A stretch of 64,000 nt of DNA from G965276765 sp965276765 (lineage in GTDB: Bacteria; Actinomycetota; Acidimicrobiia; Acidimicrobiales; Palsa-688), in contig OZ255627.1 in NCBI GenBank assembly GCA_965276765.1, positions 5,084,001 through 5,148,000 of the forward strand. The letters run 5' to 3'. Of the stretch, positions 33,927 through 42,117 are shown piece by piece. The notes beneath the pieces were generated by a model. That model ran no database searches, was not told where the DNA came from, and worked only from the letters and a program-made list of their open reading frames with translations. Both the position numbers and the translations under genes were made by a program. Each line of letters begins with the position of its first letter. Within the stretch, counting starts at the first letter, position 1.

Positions 33927-35888
33927 ATGAGTGACCCGCCCTCCTCGCTACTTGGTTCGCCTGCGCCGCCGGTTGATTCGCCGGCGCCGCCGTTTGGAGA
34001 TCGTCACGTGACGAGCCCTGGGCTCACGAAGTGGCCGCGGCGTGTCGGACCGGCCGTCGTGGCCCTGGTCCTTGCGGCCGGGGCGTGGCTCACGGGGTTG
34101 CACGGCTCCGACCTGGCGGCACAGGCGTACCGCAACCAGGTCTTCGCCCTCCACGGGATGGTGGTGTGGGACAGCGCCTGGTACGGGGGGAACTTCCCGC
34201 TCGGCTACAGCGTGCTCGGCCCGGCCTTCTCCGCCACCCTGGGCCTCGGGGTCGTCGCCGTGGTCTCCGCCGGCGCGGCCACGGCCTGCTTCGACCGGAC
34301 CGTCGTCTACCTGATGGGCGGGCGCACCCTCGGCAGCTGGTACTTCGCCGTGTCCACGCTCCTCGCCGTCACCATCGGCCAGGTGCCGTACCTCTCGGGC
34401 GAAGCACTGGCCCTCGGCTCCGTCCTCGCCATCGTGCGGGGCCGGCCGAAGCTGGCCGTGGTCCTCGGCGTCGGCTCGGTCCTGTTCTCTCCGCTGGCCG
34501 GCGCCTTCCTCGTCATGGTGTGCGGCGTGTGGGCCGTCCACGAAGGCGCCCTCCGCCGACCGTTGCTCGCCGTGGGCGTGGCCTGTTCGGTGGTCGTGGG
34601 TGTCCTCGGGCTCGCCTTCCCCGGAAGCGGCCGTTTTCCCTTCGCGTGGGGCGGCCTCGTGTTCACAGAGCTGCTCTGCGCCGTCGTCGTGAGCCCACTC
34701 GTGCCCACGAATCGGACCGTGCGTCTCACCGCGGGCGTGTACGCCGTGGCCAGCCTGGCGGCGTGGGTCGTGCCCAATCCCGTCGGTGGCGACGCAGTCC
34801 GCCTGGCCCAGTCGGTCGGGATCCCGGTCGTCGCCTGCATCGTTACCGGATCCGGGCGGTGGCGGCGCGGGCGGGGGTCGGGGTCGGGGTCGGGCGGGGT
34901 CGGGCGGGGGGCGGGGGTCGGGGTCGGGCGGGGTCGGGCGGGGGTCGGGATCGGCCGGGGTCGGGCGGGGGTCGGCGAGCGGGGACCGGCGCCGGCCCCG
35001 GCCGGGCGTCCGCAGATCTCCTTTTTCTATGCCCACTTTTACGGGTTCAGTCCGTCAAAGTGGGCAAAGAAAGCGTCCACGGAACCGGTCGCCGGCCGGC
35101 GGCCCGAATCGCCATCGCGCCGCGCGCCGTGGTCTGCGCTCGGCGCCCATCCCCTGGCGCTCGGCGTGGTCGCCCTCCTCCCCTTCCTGATCTGGCAGTG
35201 GGCGCCCGGGACCAGCGTGGTGGCGTCGGCATCGGCGGCGGTCAGACCGTCGACGACTCCGGGCTTCTATCGGCCGCTCGTCCAGCAGCTAACGGATCGG
35301 GCCGGCGGTCGGCCGATTCGCGTGGAGGTCGTGCCCACGGTGGACCATTGGGAAACCGCCTACGTCGCCCCCTACGTGTCCCTGGCCCGAGGGTGGGAGC
35401 GCCAGCTCGACGTCGTCGACAACCCGATCTTCTACGCGAAGGGTGCCATCGGCCGGTCCTCGTACCGGTCCTGGCTCGTGGGAAACGGGGTCACCTACGT
35501 GGCGTTGCCGCAGGCGCCCCTCGACTACGCCGGCCGGGCCGAGGGTGCGCTGCTCCGCAGCGGAGGGGTCAGGGGTCTGACCCTCGTATGGTCTACGCCG
35601 GCGTGGCGGCTGTGGCGGGTCGACGCCAGCCCCGGCCTTGTCAGCGGACCGGGGCGGCTCACGACCCTCGCCCCCGACCGGGTCGACCTCGACGTGGCCC
35701 ACCCGGGGACGGTGCTCGTCCGGGTCCGGTTCTCCCCGTACTGGCGTCTCGAAGCCGGCTCGGCGTGCGTGGCCGCCACCCCGGCCGGTTGGACCGACGT
35801 GCGGGCCCGCGTCGCGGGACCGGTCCGCCTCGCCGCCTCCCTCATCGGTGGCCAACCGGCCAGCTGCCCGGCCGGCCCATCGGGCTGA
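33927..35888 (+). CDS. Large multi-pass membrane protein of unknown function, with in-frame insertion
   Basis: 653 residues with about ten hydrophobic helices, then a C-terminal extracytoplasmic domain. The conserved core is HGMVVWDSAWYGGNFPLGYS near the N-terminus and, in the C-terminal part, LARGWERQLD, NPIFYAKG and YVALPQAPLDYAG. The protein at 43766 shares all of these. A GT-C-like glycosyltransferase or polymer exporter is conceivable from the topology, but I cannot name the family. Residues about 311-407 are a Gly/Arg/Val-rich repeat plus the translation of a 49-bp palindrome (QISFFYAHFYGFSPSKWAKK); the paralogue lacks both. No clear ribosome site precedes ATG 33927. Confidence 0.7.
   Translation: MSDPPSSLLGSPAPPVDSPAPPFGDRHVTSPGLTKWPRRVGPAVVALVLAAGAWLTGLHGSDLAAQAYRNQVFALHGMVVWDSAWYGGNFPLGYSVLGPAFSATLGLGVVAVVSAGAATACFDRTVVYLMGGRTLGSWYFAVSTLLAVTIGQVPYLSGEALALGSVLAIVRGRPKLAVVLGVGSVLFSPLAGAFLVMVCGVWAVHEGALRRPLLAVGVACSVVVGVLGLAFPGSGRFPFAWGGLVFTELLCAVVVSPLVPTNRTVRLTAGVYAVASLAAWVVPNPVGGDAVRLAQSVGIPVVACIVTGSGRWRRGRGSGSGSGGVGRGAGVGVGRGRAGVGIGRGRAGVGERGPAPAPAGRPQISFFYAHFYGFSPSKWAKKASTEPVAGRRPESPSRRAPWSALGAHPLALGVVALLPFLIWQWAPGTSVVASASAAVRPSTTPGFYRPLVQQLTDRAGGRPIRVEVVPTVDHWETAYVAPYVSLARGWERQLDVVDNPIFYAKGAIGRSSYRSWLVGNGVTYVALPQAPLDYAGRAEGALLRSGGVRGLTLVWSTPAWRLWRVDASPGLVSGPGRLTTLAPDRVDLDVAHPGTVLVRVRFSPYWRLEAGSACVAATPAGWTDVRARVAGPVRLAASLIGGQPASCPAGPSG
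34860..34985 (+). repeat. G-rich degenerate tandem repeat inside the 33927 gene
   Basis: About 125 bp of GGTCGGG and GGCGGGGGTCGGG units on the coding strand, translated as Gly/Arg/Val repeats. Runs of three to five G at short spacing could fold as G-quadruplexes. It begins where the paralogue continues with a normal helix, and ends about 40 bp before the palindromic element. Confidence 0.85.
35024..35072. mobile_element. 49-bp miniature palindrome made of insertion-sequence ends (MITE-like)
   Basis: Left arm 35024-35044 is identical over 21 bp to the left end of the insertion sequence at 8159. The right arm 35052-35072 matches its right end (10010) at 20 of 21 positions. Only 7 bp (GTTCAGT) separate the arms. 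It is read through in frame by the membrane-protein gene. It looks like a minimal non-autonomous derivative mobilisable by the same transposase. No target duplication is evident. Confidence 0.8.
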
Positions 35889-36050
35889 GGCTCGGAGCGC
35901 AACCCGGCCGGAGCGCAACCCGGCCGCACCCGACCGGCCGGAGCTCGACCCGGCCGCACCCGACCCGGGCCGGACCCGACCCGGCCGCACCCGACTGGGG
36001 CTCCGGGGCTGCGGCCATCCCGACCGCCCTAGACAGCCCGCCTTGGTACG
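35889..36050. repeat. Degenerate GC-rich repeats after the 33927 gene
   Basis: The 228-bp gap before the next gene holds repeated CCCGGCCGCACCCGAC and CGGAGCGCAACCCGGC units over its first 120 bp. I see no gene. An AGGGAGG ribosome site for the next gene closes the gap. Confidence 0.6.
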
Positions 36051-36116
36051 TTGCGTCCCGGGGGGAGGCATCTCCACCTCCGAACGAGACGAGCCTTGCC
36101 ACCAGGGAGGTCGGTC

Positions 36117-37766
36117 ATGCCACTCACGTCCTCGTATGCCCACGGGACGGCGGACACCCCGCTGCTCGGTGAGACGATCGGCGCCAACCTGGCGGCCACA
36201 GCGGCCCGGTTCGCTGAACGAGAAGCGCTCGTCGACGTGGCCACGCAGCGTCGGTTCACTTACGCGGAGCTGGAGCGATGGGCGAGAGACGTTGCCCGGG
36301 CGCTGCTGGCCAGAGGGGTCGGCAAGGGCGACCGGGTCGGGATCTGGAGCCCCAACTGCGCCGAGTGGGTGGCGTTGCAGTACGGCTCGGCCATGATCGG
36401 CGCCATCCTCGTCAACATCAACCCCGCCTACCGGACGTCGGAGCTCGAGTTCGTCGCCCGCCAGTCGGGCCTCAGGACCCTGGTGAGCGCGACCGCCTTC
36501 AAGACGAGCGACTACCGGGGCATGGTGGCGGAGGTCTCGCCCGAGATTCCCGATCTCACCGACGTCGTCTTCATCGGCGACCCGTCGTGGGACGAGTTCG
36601 TCGCCGCCGGCGCCGCCATCGACGACGGCGAGATCGACCGGGTGGAGGCCACGCTCGCCTTCGACGACCCGATCAACATCCAGTACACCTCGGGAACGAC
36701 GGGCTTTCCCAAGGGGGCCACCCTCTCGCATCACAACATCCTCAACAACGGGTACTTCGTCGGCGAGCTCGTCGGTTACCGGGAGGTCGACAGGATCTGC
36801 CTGCCCGTGCCCTTCTACCACTGCTTCGGGATGGTCATGGGCAACCTGGGCGCCACGACCCACGGGGCGACGATGGTCATCCCAGCCGGGCTCTTCGACC
36901 CCGCCGCCACCCTCGCCGCTGTCGCCTCCGAGCACTGCACATCCCTCTACGGCGTGCCGACGATGTTCATCGCCGAGCTGGCCCTCCCCGACTTCGCCTC
37001 CTACGACCTGTCGTCGTTGCGAACGGGCATCATGGCGGGTTCCCCCTGCCCGGTCGAGGTGATGAAACGCGTCATCGCCGAGATGCACATGGACGAGGTG
37101 TCCATCTGTTATGGCATGACCGAGACGTCCCCGGTGTCGACGCAGACCCGTGTCGACGACGACGTCGAGCGGCGGACCGCCACCGTGGGCCGGGCTGGAC
37201 CCCACATCGAGGTCAAGGTGATCGACCCCGCCACCTCCACGGTGGTGGCGCCCGGCACACCGGGCGAGCTGTGCACGCGTGGCTACTCGGTCATGCTCGG
37301 CTACTGGCAGCAGCCCGAGAAGACTGCCGATGCCATCGACGCGGCCCGTTGGATGCACACCGGGGACCTGGCCGTCATGGGCGACGACGGCTACGTGAAC
37401 ATCGTCGGGCGCATCAAGGACCTGGTGATCCGAGGGGGAGAGAACATCTACCCCCGCGAGATAGAGGAGTTTCTCTACGGGCACCCCGACATCGAGGACG
37501 TCCAGGTCATCGGCGTGCCCGACGCTCGCTACGGAGAGGAGCTGATGGCCTGGATCCGGCTCCGCCCCGGGCGCCCACCGCTCGGTGCCGCCGACATTCG
37601 CGAGTACTGCGACGGCAAGATCGCCAAGCACAAGATTCCCCGCTACGTGAAGGTTGTCGACGGCTTTCCCATGACCGTCACCGGCAAGGTCCGCAAGGTC
37701 GAGATGCGCGAGATCAGCGTGGTCGAGCTAGATCTCGGCTCGGTGGCCGGTACCGTCACTGCATGA
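36117..37766 (+). CDS. Acyl-CoA synthetase (AMP-binding), paralogue 2
   Basis: 549-residue ANL-superfamily ligase: IQYTSGTTGFPKGATLSHHN carries the phosphate-binding loop, PFYHCFGMVMGNLG, YGMTETSPVS, ARWMHTGDLAVM and VIRGGENIYPREIEEFLYGH follow, with the catalytic Lys in MTVTGKVRKVEM. It resembles the fatty-acid/medium-chain group (FadD-like, AtoE-like) more than acetate ligases. ATG 36117 is fixed by GGGAGG 6 nt upstream. Its stop overlaps the ATG of the serine hydrolase, so the products may act on one pathway; substrate unknown. Confidence 0.93.
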   Translation: MPLTSSYAHGTADTPLLGETIGANLAATAARFAEREALVDVATQRRFTYAELERWARDVARALLARGVGKGDRVGIWSPNCAEWVALQYGSAMIGAILVNINPAYRTSELEFVARQSGLRTLVSATAFKTSDYRGMVAEVSPEIPDLTDVVFIGDPSWDEFVAAGAAIDDGEIDRVEATLAFDDPINIQYTSGTTGFPKGATLSHHNILNNGYFVGELVGYREVDRICLPVPFYHCFGMVMGNLGATTHGATMVIPAGLFDPAATLAAVASEHCTSLYGVPTMFIAELALPDFASYDLSSLRTGIMAGSPCPVEVMKRVIAEMHMDEVSICYGMTETSPVSTQTRVDDDVERRTATVGRAGPHIEVKVIDPATSTVVAPGTPGELCTRGYSVMLGYWQQPEKTADAIDAARWMHTGDLAVMGDDGYVNIVGRIKDLVIRGGENIYPREIEEFLYGHPDIEDVQVIGVPDARYGEELMAWIRLRPGRPPLGAADIREYCDGKIAKHKIPRYVKVVDGFPMTVTGKVRKVEMREISVVELDLGSVAGTVTA

Positions 37767-39034
37767 ACGATCCGGAACCAAGCCGCCCGGGCGACAGCGG
37801 CGTCGCCAGCACTTTCGACGTCGAGACGCAACCGGAGAAGGTCGGGCTCAGCACCGATCGCCTGGCCCGTATCGACACGCACTTCTCCCGCTACGTCGAG
37901 GACGGCCGCCTCGCCGGGTGGCTCGCCCTTGTGAGCAGGGCCGGCCAGATCGCCCACCTCAGCACCTGCGGAGTGCGCGATCTGAGCTCCGGCCGGCCCG
38001 TCGAGACCGACACCCTGTGGCGGATGTACTCGATGACCAAGCCCGTGACCTCGGTGGCGGCGATGATGCTCCACGAGGAGGGTGCGTTTGCCCTGAGCGA
38101 CCCCATCGCCAAGTGGATCCCGTCGTTTGCGTCACCACGCGTCTACACCGGCGGCCCGCCGCAGGCGCCGACGACCCGGCCGGCCACGGAGCCGATCAGG
38201 GTGTGGCACCTGCTGACCCACACCGCCGGCCTGACCTACGGCTTTCATCACGTCCACCCCGTCGACGCCATGTACCGCGACGCCGGCTACGAGTGGGCTT
38301 CACCGCCCGACATCGGCCTCGAGGGCGCGGTCGACCGCTGGGCCGGCCTGCCCTTGCTCTTCGAACCAGGCAGCGAATGGGCGTACTCGGTGGCCACCGA
38401 CGTTCTCGGCCGCCTGATCGAGGTGGTCTCTGGGCTGCCCCTCGACCGTTTCGTCTCCGAGCGGATCTTCGGCCCGCTCGGCATGAACGACGCCGCCTTC
38501 TGGGTCGAGGAGCAGCGGGCGGAGCGCCTCGCCACCCTCTACGGCGCCCACCCCGTCCACAGGACCGCCGTGGAGGTCAACGGCGCCGCTGCGCTCCAGC
38601 CGCCGGCGCTCGTCTCGGGTGGCGGAGGCATGATCGCCACCGCACGCGACTACCACCGCTTCACCCAGATGCTCCTCGGCGGAGGAACGCTCGACGGTGC
38701 CCGCATCCTCGGGCCGCGCACCGTCGCCTTCATGACCCAAAACCACCTCCCGGGCCACGCCGACCTCGAGGGCTTCGGCCGGCGCCTCTTCGCCGAGACC
38801 AGCTACGCCGGCGTCGGGTTCGGGCTCGGCTTCTCCGTCACCATCGATCCGGTCGAGGCCAAGCTCCTCGGGTCGGCCGGCGAGTACAGCTGGGGCGGGG
38901 CGGCCAGCACGACCTTTTGGGTCGACCCGGCCGAAGAGCTGACCGTGCTGTTCCTGACCCAGCTCTTGCCGTCGAGCACCCACCCCATACGGTCGGAGCT
39001 GCGCTCGCTCGTCTACCAGGCGATCACCGACTGA
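37763..39034 (+). CDS. Serine hydrolase, beta-lactamase class C / esterase family
   Basis: 423-residue member of the penicillin-binding-like serine hydrolases. Nucleophile motif S90-M-T-K93 (YSMTKPVTS), the second motif as Tyr-Ser-Val in WAYSVATDVLG (Tyr conserved, Asn replaced, as in EstB-like esterases), and HTAGLTYG. WGGAASTTFWVDP stands where KTG/HxG is found. No signal peptide is seen, so it is probably cytoplasmic, favouring an esterase over a beta-lactamase. Start overlaps the ligase stop (ATGA). Confidence 0.88.
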   Translation: MNDPEPSRPGDSGVASTFDVETQPEKVGLSTDRLARIDTHFSRYVEDGRLAGWLALVSRAGQIAHLSTCGVRDLSSGRPVETDTLWRMYSMTKPVTSVAAMMLHEEGAFALSDPIAKWIPSFASPRVYTGGPPQAPTTRPATEPIRVWHLLTHTAGLTYGFHHVHPVDAMYRDAGYEWASPPDIGLEGAVDRWAGLPLLFEPGSEWAYSVATDVLGRLIEVVSGLPLDRFVSERIFGPLGMNDAAFWVEEQRAERLATLYGAHPVHRTAVEVNGAAALQPPALVSGGGGMIATARDYHRFTQMLLGGGTLDGARILGPRTVAFMTQNHLPGHADLEGFGRRLFAETSYAGVGFGLGFSVTIDPVEAKLLGSAGEYSWGGAASTTFWVDPAEELTVLFLTQLLPSSTHPIRSELRSLVYQAITD

Positions 39035-39090
39035 CACCCCCGCCCCCCACCAACCAACCCGTCGAACCCTTTCCAATGGAGGACCATTAG

Positions 39091-40500
39091 ATGCCCGACA
39101 AGGCCCCCGATCCGGGACCGACCGTCATCGTGTTGTTCGGAGCCACAGGCGACCTGGCCCACCGGCTGGTCCTCCCGGCGCTGTTCCGCCTGGCCCAGCA
39201 GGGCTTGATGCCCTCGGACTGGCGCATCGTCGGTAACGGTCGCGGCGACGTGTCCCACGAGGACTTCGGCGAGCGCGTCCGCAAGAGCCTGGTCGAGTTC
39301 GGTCCCGACCCATCCGAAGGGCCCTGGGACGAGTTCAGGTCGAGGCTGCGCTTCGCCGGCGGCGGGTTCGACTCCGACGATCCCGGCACCCTCATCAACA
39401 TGCTCCAAGAGGCCGAGCACGAGCTCGGGGCCTCACCGCAGCTCATCCACTATCTGGCGGTGCCCCCGACGGCCTTCGGTCCGCTCACCGACGGCATCGG
39501 CCAGCACGGTCTGGCCCCGGGCTCGCGGATCGTCTACGAGAAGCCGTTCGGCACATCCAAGGACAGCTTCGAGGCGCTCGATGCGACCGCCCACCGCGTC
39601 TTCGGCGAGGATCAGATCTACCGGATCGACCATTTCCTCGGCAAGGAGGCAACCCAGGACATCCACGTCCTCCGCTTCGCCAACGGCCTGTTCTGCAACG
39701 CCTGGGACAGCACCCACATCGAGAGCGTCCAGATCGACGTTCCCGAGACCCTCGACGTCGGGATGCGCGCCGACTTCTACGAGCACACCGGCGCCATCCT
39801 CGACATGATCGTCACCCACCTGTTCCAGCTAGCCGCCGAGGTGGCGATGGAGCCGCCCCCGACTCTCGACGTGGACCACCTGGCCGCCGCCCGCGAAGAC
39901 GTCATCGGCTGCTTCAGACCGCTGACCTGGGACGACGTGGTCGTCGGCCAGTACGAGGGCTACCGCGACATCGACGGGGTGGCCAACGACTCGCGCACCG
40001 AGACCTTCGTCGCCGCCCGGCTGTGGGTCGACAACGACCGCTGGCGCGGCGTGCCGTTCCTCTTGCGAACCGGCAAGACGATGGCCGTGAGCAAGCAGCG
40101 GGTCAGCGTCGTGTTCCGCGATCCCAAGACCGGGTTGGGCGAGGCGCCGGCCACCGGCAACGTGGTCGCCTTCGAGCTCTCCGGCGACGGCGAGATCTTC
40201 TTGTCTCTCGTCACCAAGCGACCTGGTCCCGTCCTCAGCCTGGGAAGCGACGAGGTCGGTCTGCCGCTCGGCAAGGGCTACGAGCACACCTCGCTGCCCG
40301 CCTACTCCCGCCTCATCCACGACGTGATGCTGGGCGACCGGTCACTGTTCACCCGACCCGACGGCCTCTCCCACGTGTGGGAGGTGGCCGGTGCCCTCCT
40401 CGAGAACAAGCCGGAGCCCGTCATCTACCACCCGGGCTCGTGGGGTCCCGAGGAGGCCAACCGGCTGGCCGAGCCGATCGGCTGGCTGCTCGGCCCCTAG
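39091..40500 (+). CDS. zwf: Glucose-6-phosphate 1-dehydrogenase
   Basis: Oxidises glucose-6-phosphate to 6-phosphogluconolactone with NADP, opening the oxidative pentose phosphate pathway. NADP-binding FGATGDLAHRLVLPAL (residues 16-31), EKPFGTSKDSF, the active-site RIDHFLGKEATQD, and LLRTGKTMAVSKQRVSVVF confirm the family. 469 residues, complete. GGAGG lies 8 nt before ATG 39091. It is 56 bp after the serine hydrolase and may be in the same transcript. Its stop overlaps that of the convergent FAD oxidoreductase by 4 bp. Confidence 0.96.
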   Translation: MPDKAPDPGPTVIVLFGATGDLAHRLVLPALFRLAQQGLMPSDWRIVGNGRGDVSHEDFGERVRKSLVEFGPDPSEGPWDEFRSRLRFAGGGFDSDDPGTLINMLQEAEHELGASPQLIHYLAVPPTAFGPLTDGIGQHGLAPGSRIVYEKPFGTSKDSFEALDATAHRVFGEDQIYRIDHFLGKEATQDIHVLRFANGLFCNAWDSTHIESVQIDVPETLDVGMRADFYEHTGAILDMIVTHLFQLAAEVAMEPPPTLDVDHLAAAREDVIGCFRPLTWDDVVVGQYEGYRDIDGVANDSRTETFVAARLWVDNDRWRGVPFLLRTGKTMAVSKQRVSVVFRDPKTGLGEAPATGNVVAFELSGDGEIFLSLVTKRPGPVLSLGSDEVGLPLGKGYEHTSLPAYSRLIHDVMLGDRSLFTRPDGLSHVWEVAGALLENKPEPVIYHPGSWGPEEANRLAEPIGWLLGP

Positions 40501-41990
40501 GAGTCGAAGCCGAGTCCGAGGCGGTCGAGGCTGCGCAGCCACAGGTTGCGACGCCCGCCGTCGCGGTCGGCCTTTGCGATCGACCATCGGGTCGCCTGGA
40601 CGACGGCCCATCCGAGGGGCTCGGGAGGGAACGGCACCGGCTTCGTGCGCACCAGTTCCAGCTCGGTGAGCTCGGTCGGGGTGCCACCCAGCAGGTCGAG
40701 CATCACTTGGGCGCCGAAGCGGGTCGCTCCGACACCGAGGCCGGTGAAGCCGGCCGCGTAGGCGACCCGGCCGCCCATGGCCGTGCCGAAGAAGGCGCAG
40801 AACCGGCTGCACGTGTCGATGGCCCCGCCCCATCGGTGGGTGAAGCCGACGTCGGCCAGCTGTGGGAATGTCTCGTAGAACTGGCGGGCGAGAAGGGCGA
40901 AGACGGCTGGCTCCTGGTCGTACTCGGCCCTGACATGCTTGCCGTAGTGGTAGGTCGCCTCGTAGCCGCCCCACAGGATGCGGTCATCGGCGGTCAGCCG
41001 GTAGTAGTGAAACTGGTTGCCTCCGTCGGCCAGGCCCTGGCGATGCCGCCAGCCGATGCGGTCCATGCGCTCGCGGCCGAGCGGCTCGGTGACGAGGACA
41101 TGGTCGTAGACGGGGATGACAAACGGCCTGACCCGACGGAGCACCGGGGGAAAGGCGTTGGTCCCGATGGCCACCCGGTCCGACGTGACCCGACCCGACC
41201 GGCATCGCACGTCGACGGCGCTCCCGGCCCGCTCGAGACCGACGACCTGGCTGTGCTCGAAGATGCGGACGCCGGCGTCGATGCACGCCTCTCGAAGACC
41301 CCAGGCCAGGGCGGCCGGGTCGACGAGGGCGCAGCCGTCCCGGTCCCAGTTGCCGGCCAGGTAGGTGGGCGATCGGACCTCGGCGCGCACCGCTTCGGCA
41401 TCGAGGAACCCGTCGGAGCCGGGTTGGAGCGCCTCGACCTGCCAGGGGGCGGTGGCGACGGTGAGCGCCCCCGATCGCTCCCAGCCGCAGTCGATCGTGC
41501 GCTCGGCGACGAACGAGCCGATGGCGTCGAGGTTGGCCCTTCCCAACTCCTCCAGGCGGTCGATCTCGTCGGGAAATCGCTCGCGGCCGTTGGCCTCACC
41601 GTGGGTGAGGCTGGCCTCGCAGAAGCCGCCGTTGCGCCCGGTGGCGGCCCACGCGATGCGCTCCCCCTCGAGGAGCACCACGGTGGCCCCAGGGTCGGTT
41701 CGCTTGGCCAGCAGTGCGGTCCACAGCCCGGAGAAGCCTCCGCCGACGACGGTGAGGTCGCTGCGGTGATCACCGGTGACCGTGTCGCTGGGATCGGGCC
41801 GACTCGAGCGGTCAAGCCAGAAGCTGATCGGGGCGGCGGCGGCCAGGCGCCGGCGGATGTCGGCGGGTGAGGGGATGTCGGGCGAGAGCTGCGCCGAAGG
41901 GGAGTCGGCCGAAGGGGAGCAGGCCGGCGAAGGGCCGGCCGACGAAGGGCCGGCCGACGAAGGGCCGGGCGATGAGGGAAGCAGCGCCAC
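40497..41990 (-). CDS. FAD-dependent oxidoreductase (DAO family, GlpO/PuuB-like)
   Basis: Amine or amino-acid oxidase-type flavoprotein. Dinucleotide-binding VVGGGFSGLWTALLAKR (about residues 81-97), ERIAWAATGRNGGFCEASLT (the family GRNGG block), DPAALAWGL, and the C-terminal AYAAGFTGLGVGATRFGAQV. The first 40 residues are Ser/Pro/Ala repeats encoded by a 15-bp tandem unit; homology starts near IRRRLAAAAPISFWLD, so the true start may be later than 41990. Substrate unknown; PuuB- or OoxB-like proteins oxidise polyamines or opines. Confidence 0.85.
   Translation of the reverse strand: MALLPSSPGPSSAGPSSAGPSPACSPSADSPSAQLSPDIPSPADIRRRLAAAAPISFWLDRSSRPDPSDTVTGDHRSDLTVVGGGFSGLWTALLAKRTDPGATVVLLEGERIAWAATGRNGGFCEASLTHGEANGRERFPDEIDRLEELGRANLDAIGSFVAERTIDCGWERSGALTVATAPWQVEALQPGSDGFLDAEAVRAEVRSPTYLAGNWDRDGCALVDPAALAWGLREACIDAGVRIFEHSQVVGLERAGSAVDVRCRSGRVTSDRVAIGTNAFPPVLRRVRPFVIPVYDHVLVTEPLGRERMDRIGWRHRQGLADGGNQFHYYRLTADDRILWGGYEATYHYGKHVRAEYDQEPAVFALLARQFYETFPQLADVGFTHRWGGAIDTCSRFCAFFGTAMGGRVAYAAGFTGLGVGATRFGAQVMLDLLGGTPTELTELELVRTKPVPFPPEPLGWAVVQATRWSIAKADRDGGRRNLWLRSLDRLGLGFDS
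41926..41972 (-). repeat. 15-bp tandem repeat at the 5' end of the FAD oxidoreductase
   Basis: About three copies of CGACGAAGGGCCGGC, in frame, encoding repeats of Pro-Ser-Ser-Ala-Gly. Comparable in unit length to the purK repeat but different in sequence. Confidence 0.85.
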
Positions 41991-42117
41991 GCCCCATCCT
42001 GGCAGCCCCGCCGCCGATGGCCCAAGCCTCGGTCGGAGCCCCGACCGGTCCCCCGGTCGTGAGCCTTAGTAATCTTCATCGGGTGCGGAGCGCCAGACGT
42101 GAGGATACGAGCCGGCC

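Noticed and set aside
35289..37631. A 780-codon minus-strand open frame opposite the membrane protein and acyl-CoA ligase
   Set aside because: Shadow of two real genes in the opposite strand; no homology seen in its translation.
37763..39034. A true beta-lactamase
   Set aside because: No signal peptide, the Tyr-x-Asn motif reads Tyr-Ser-Val, and there is no KTG; cytoplasmic esterase is a better reading.
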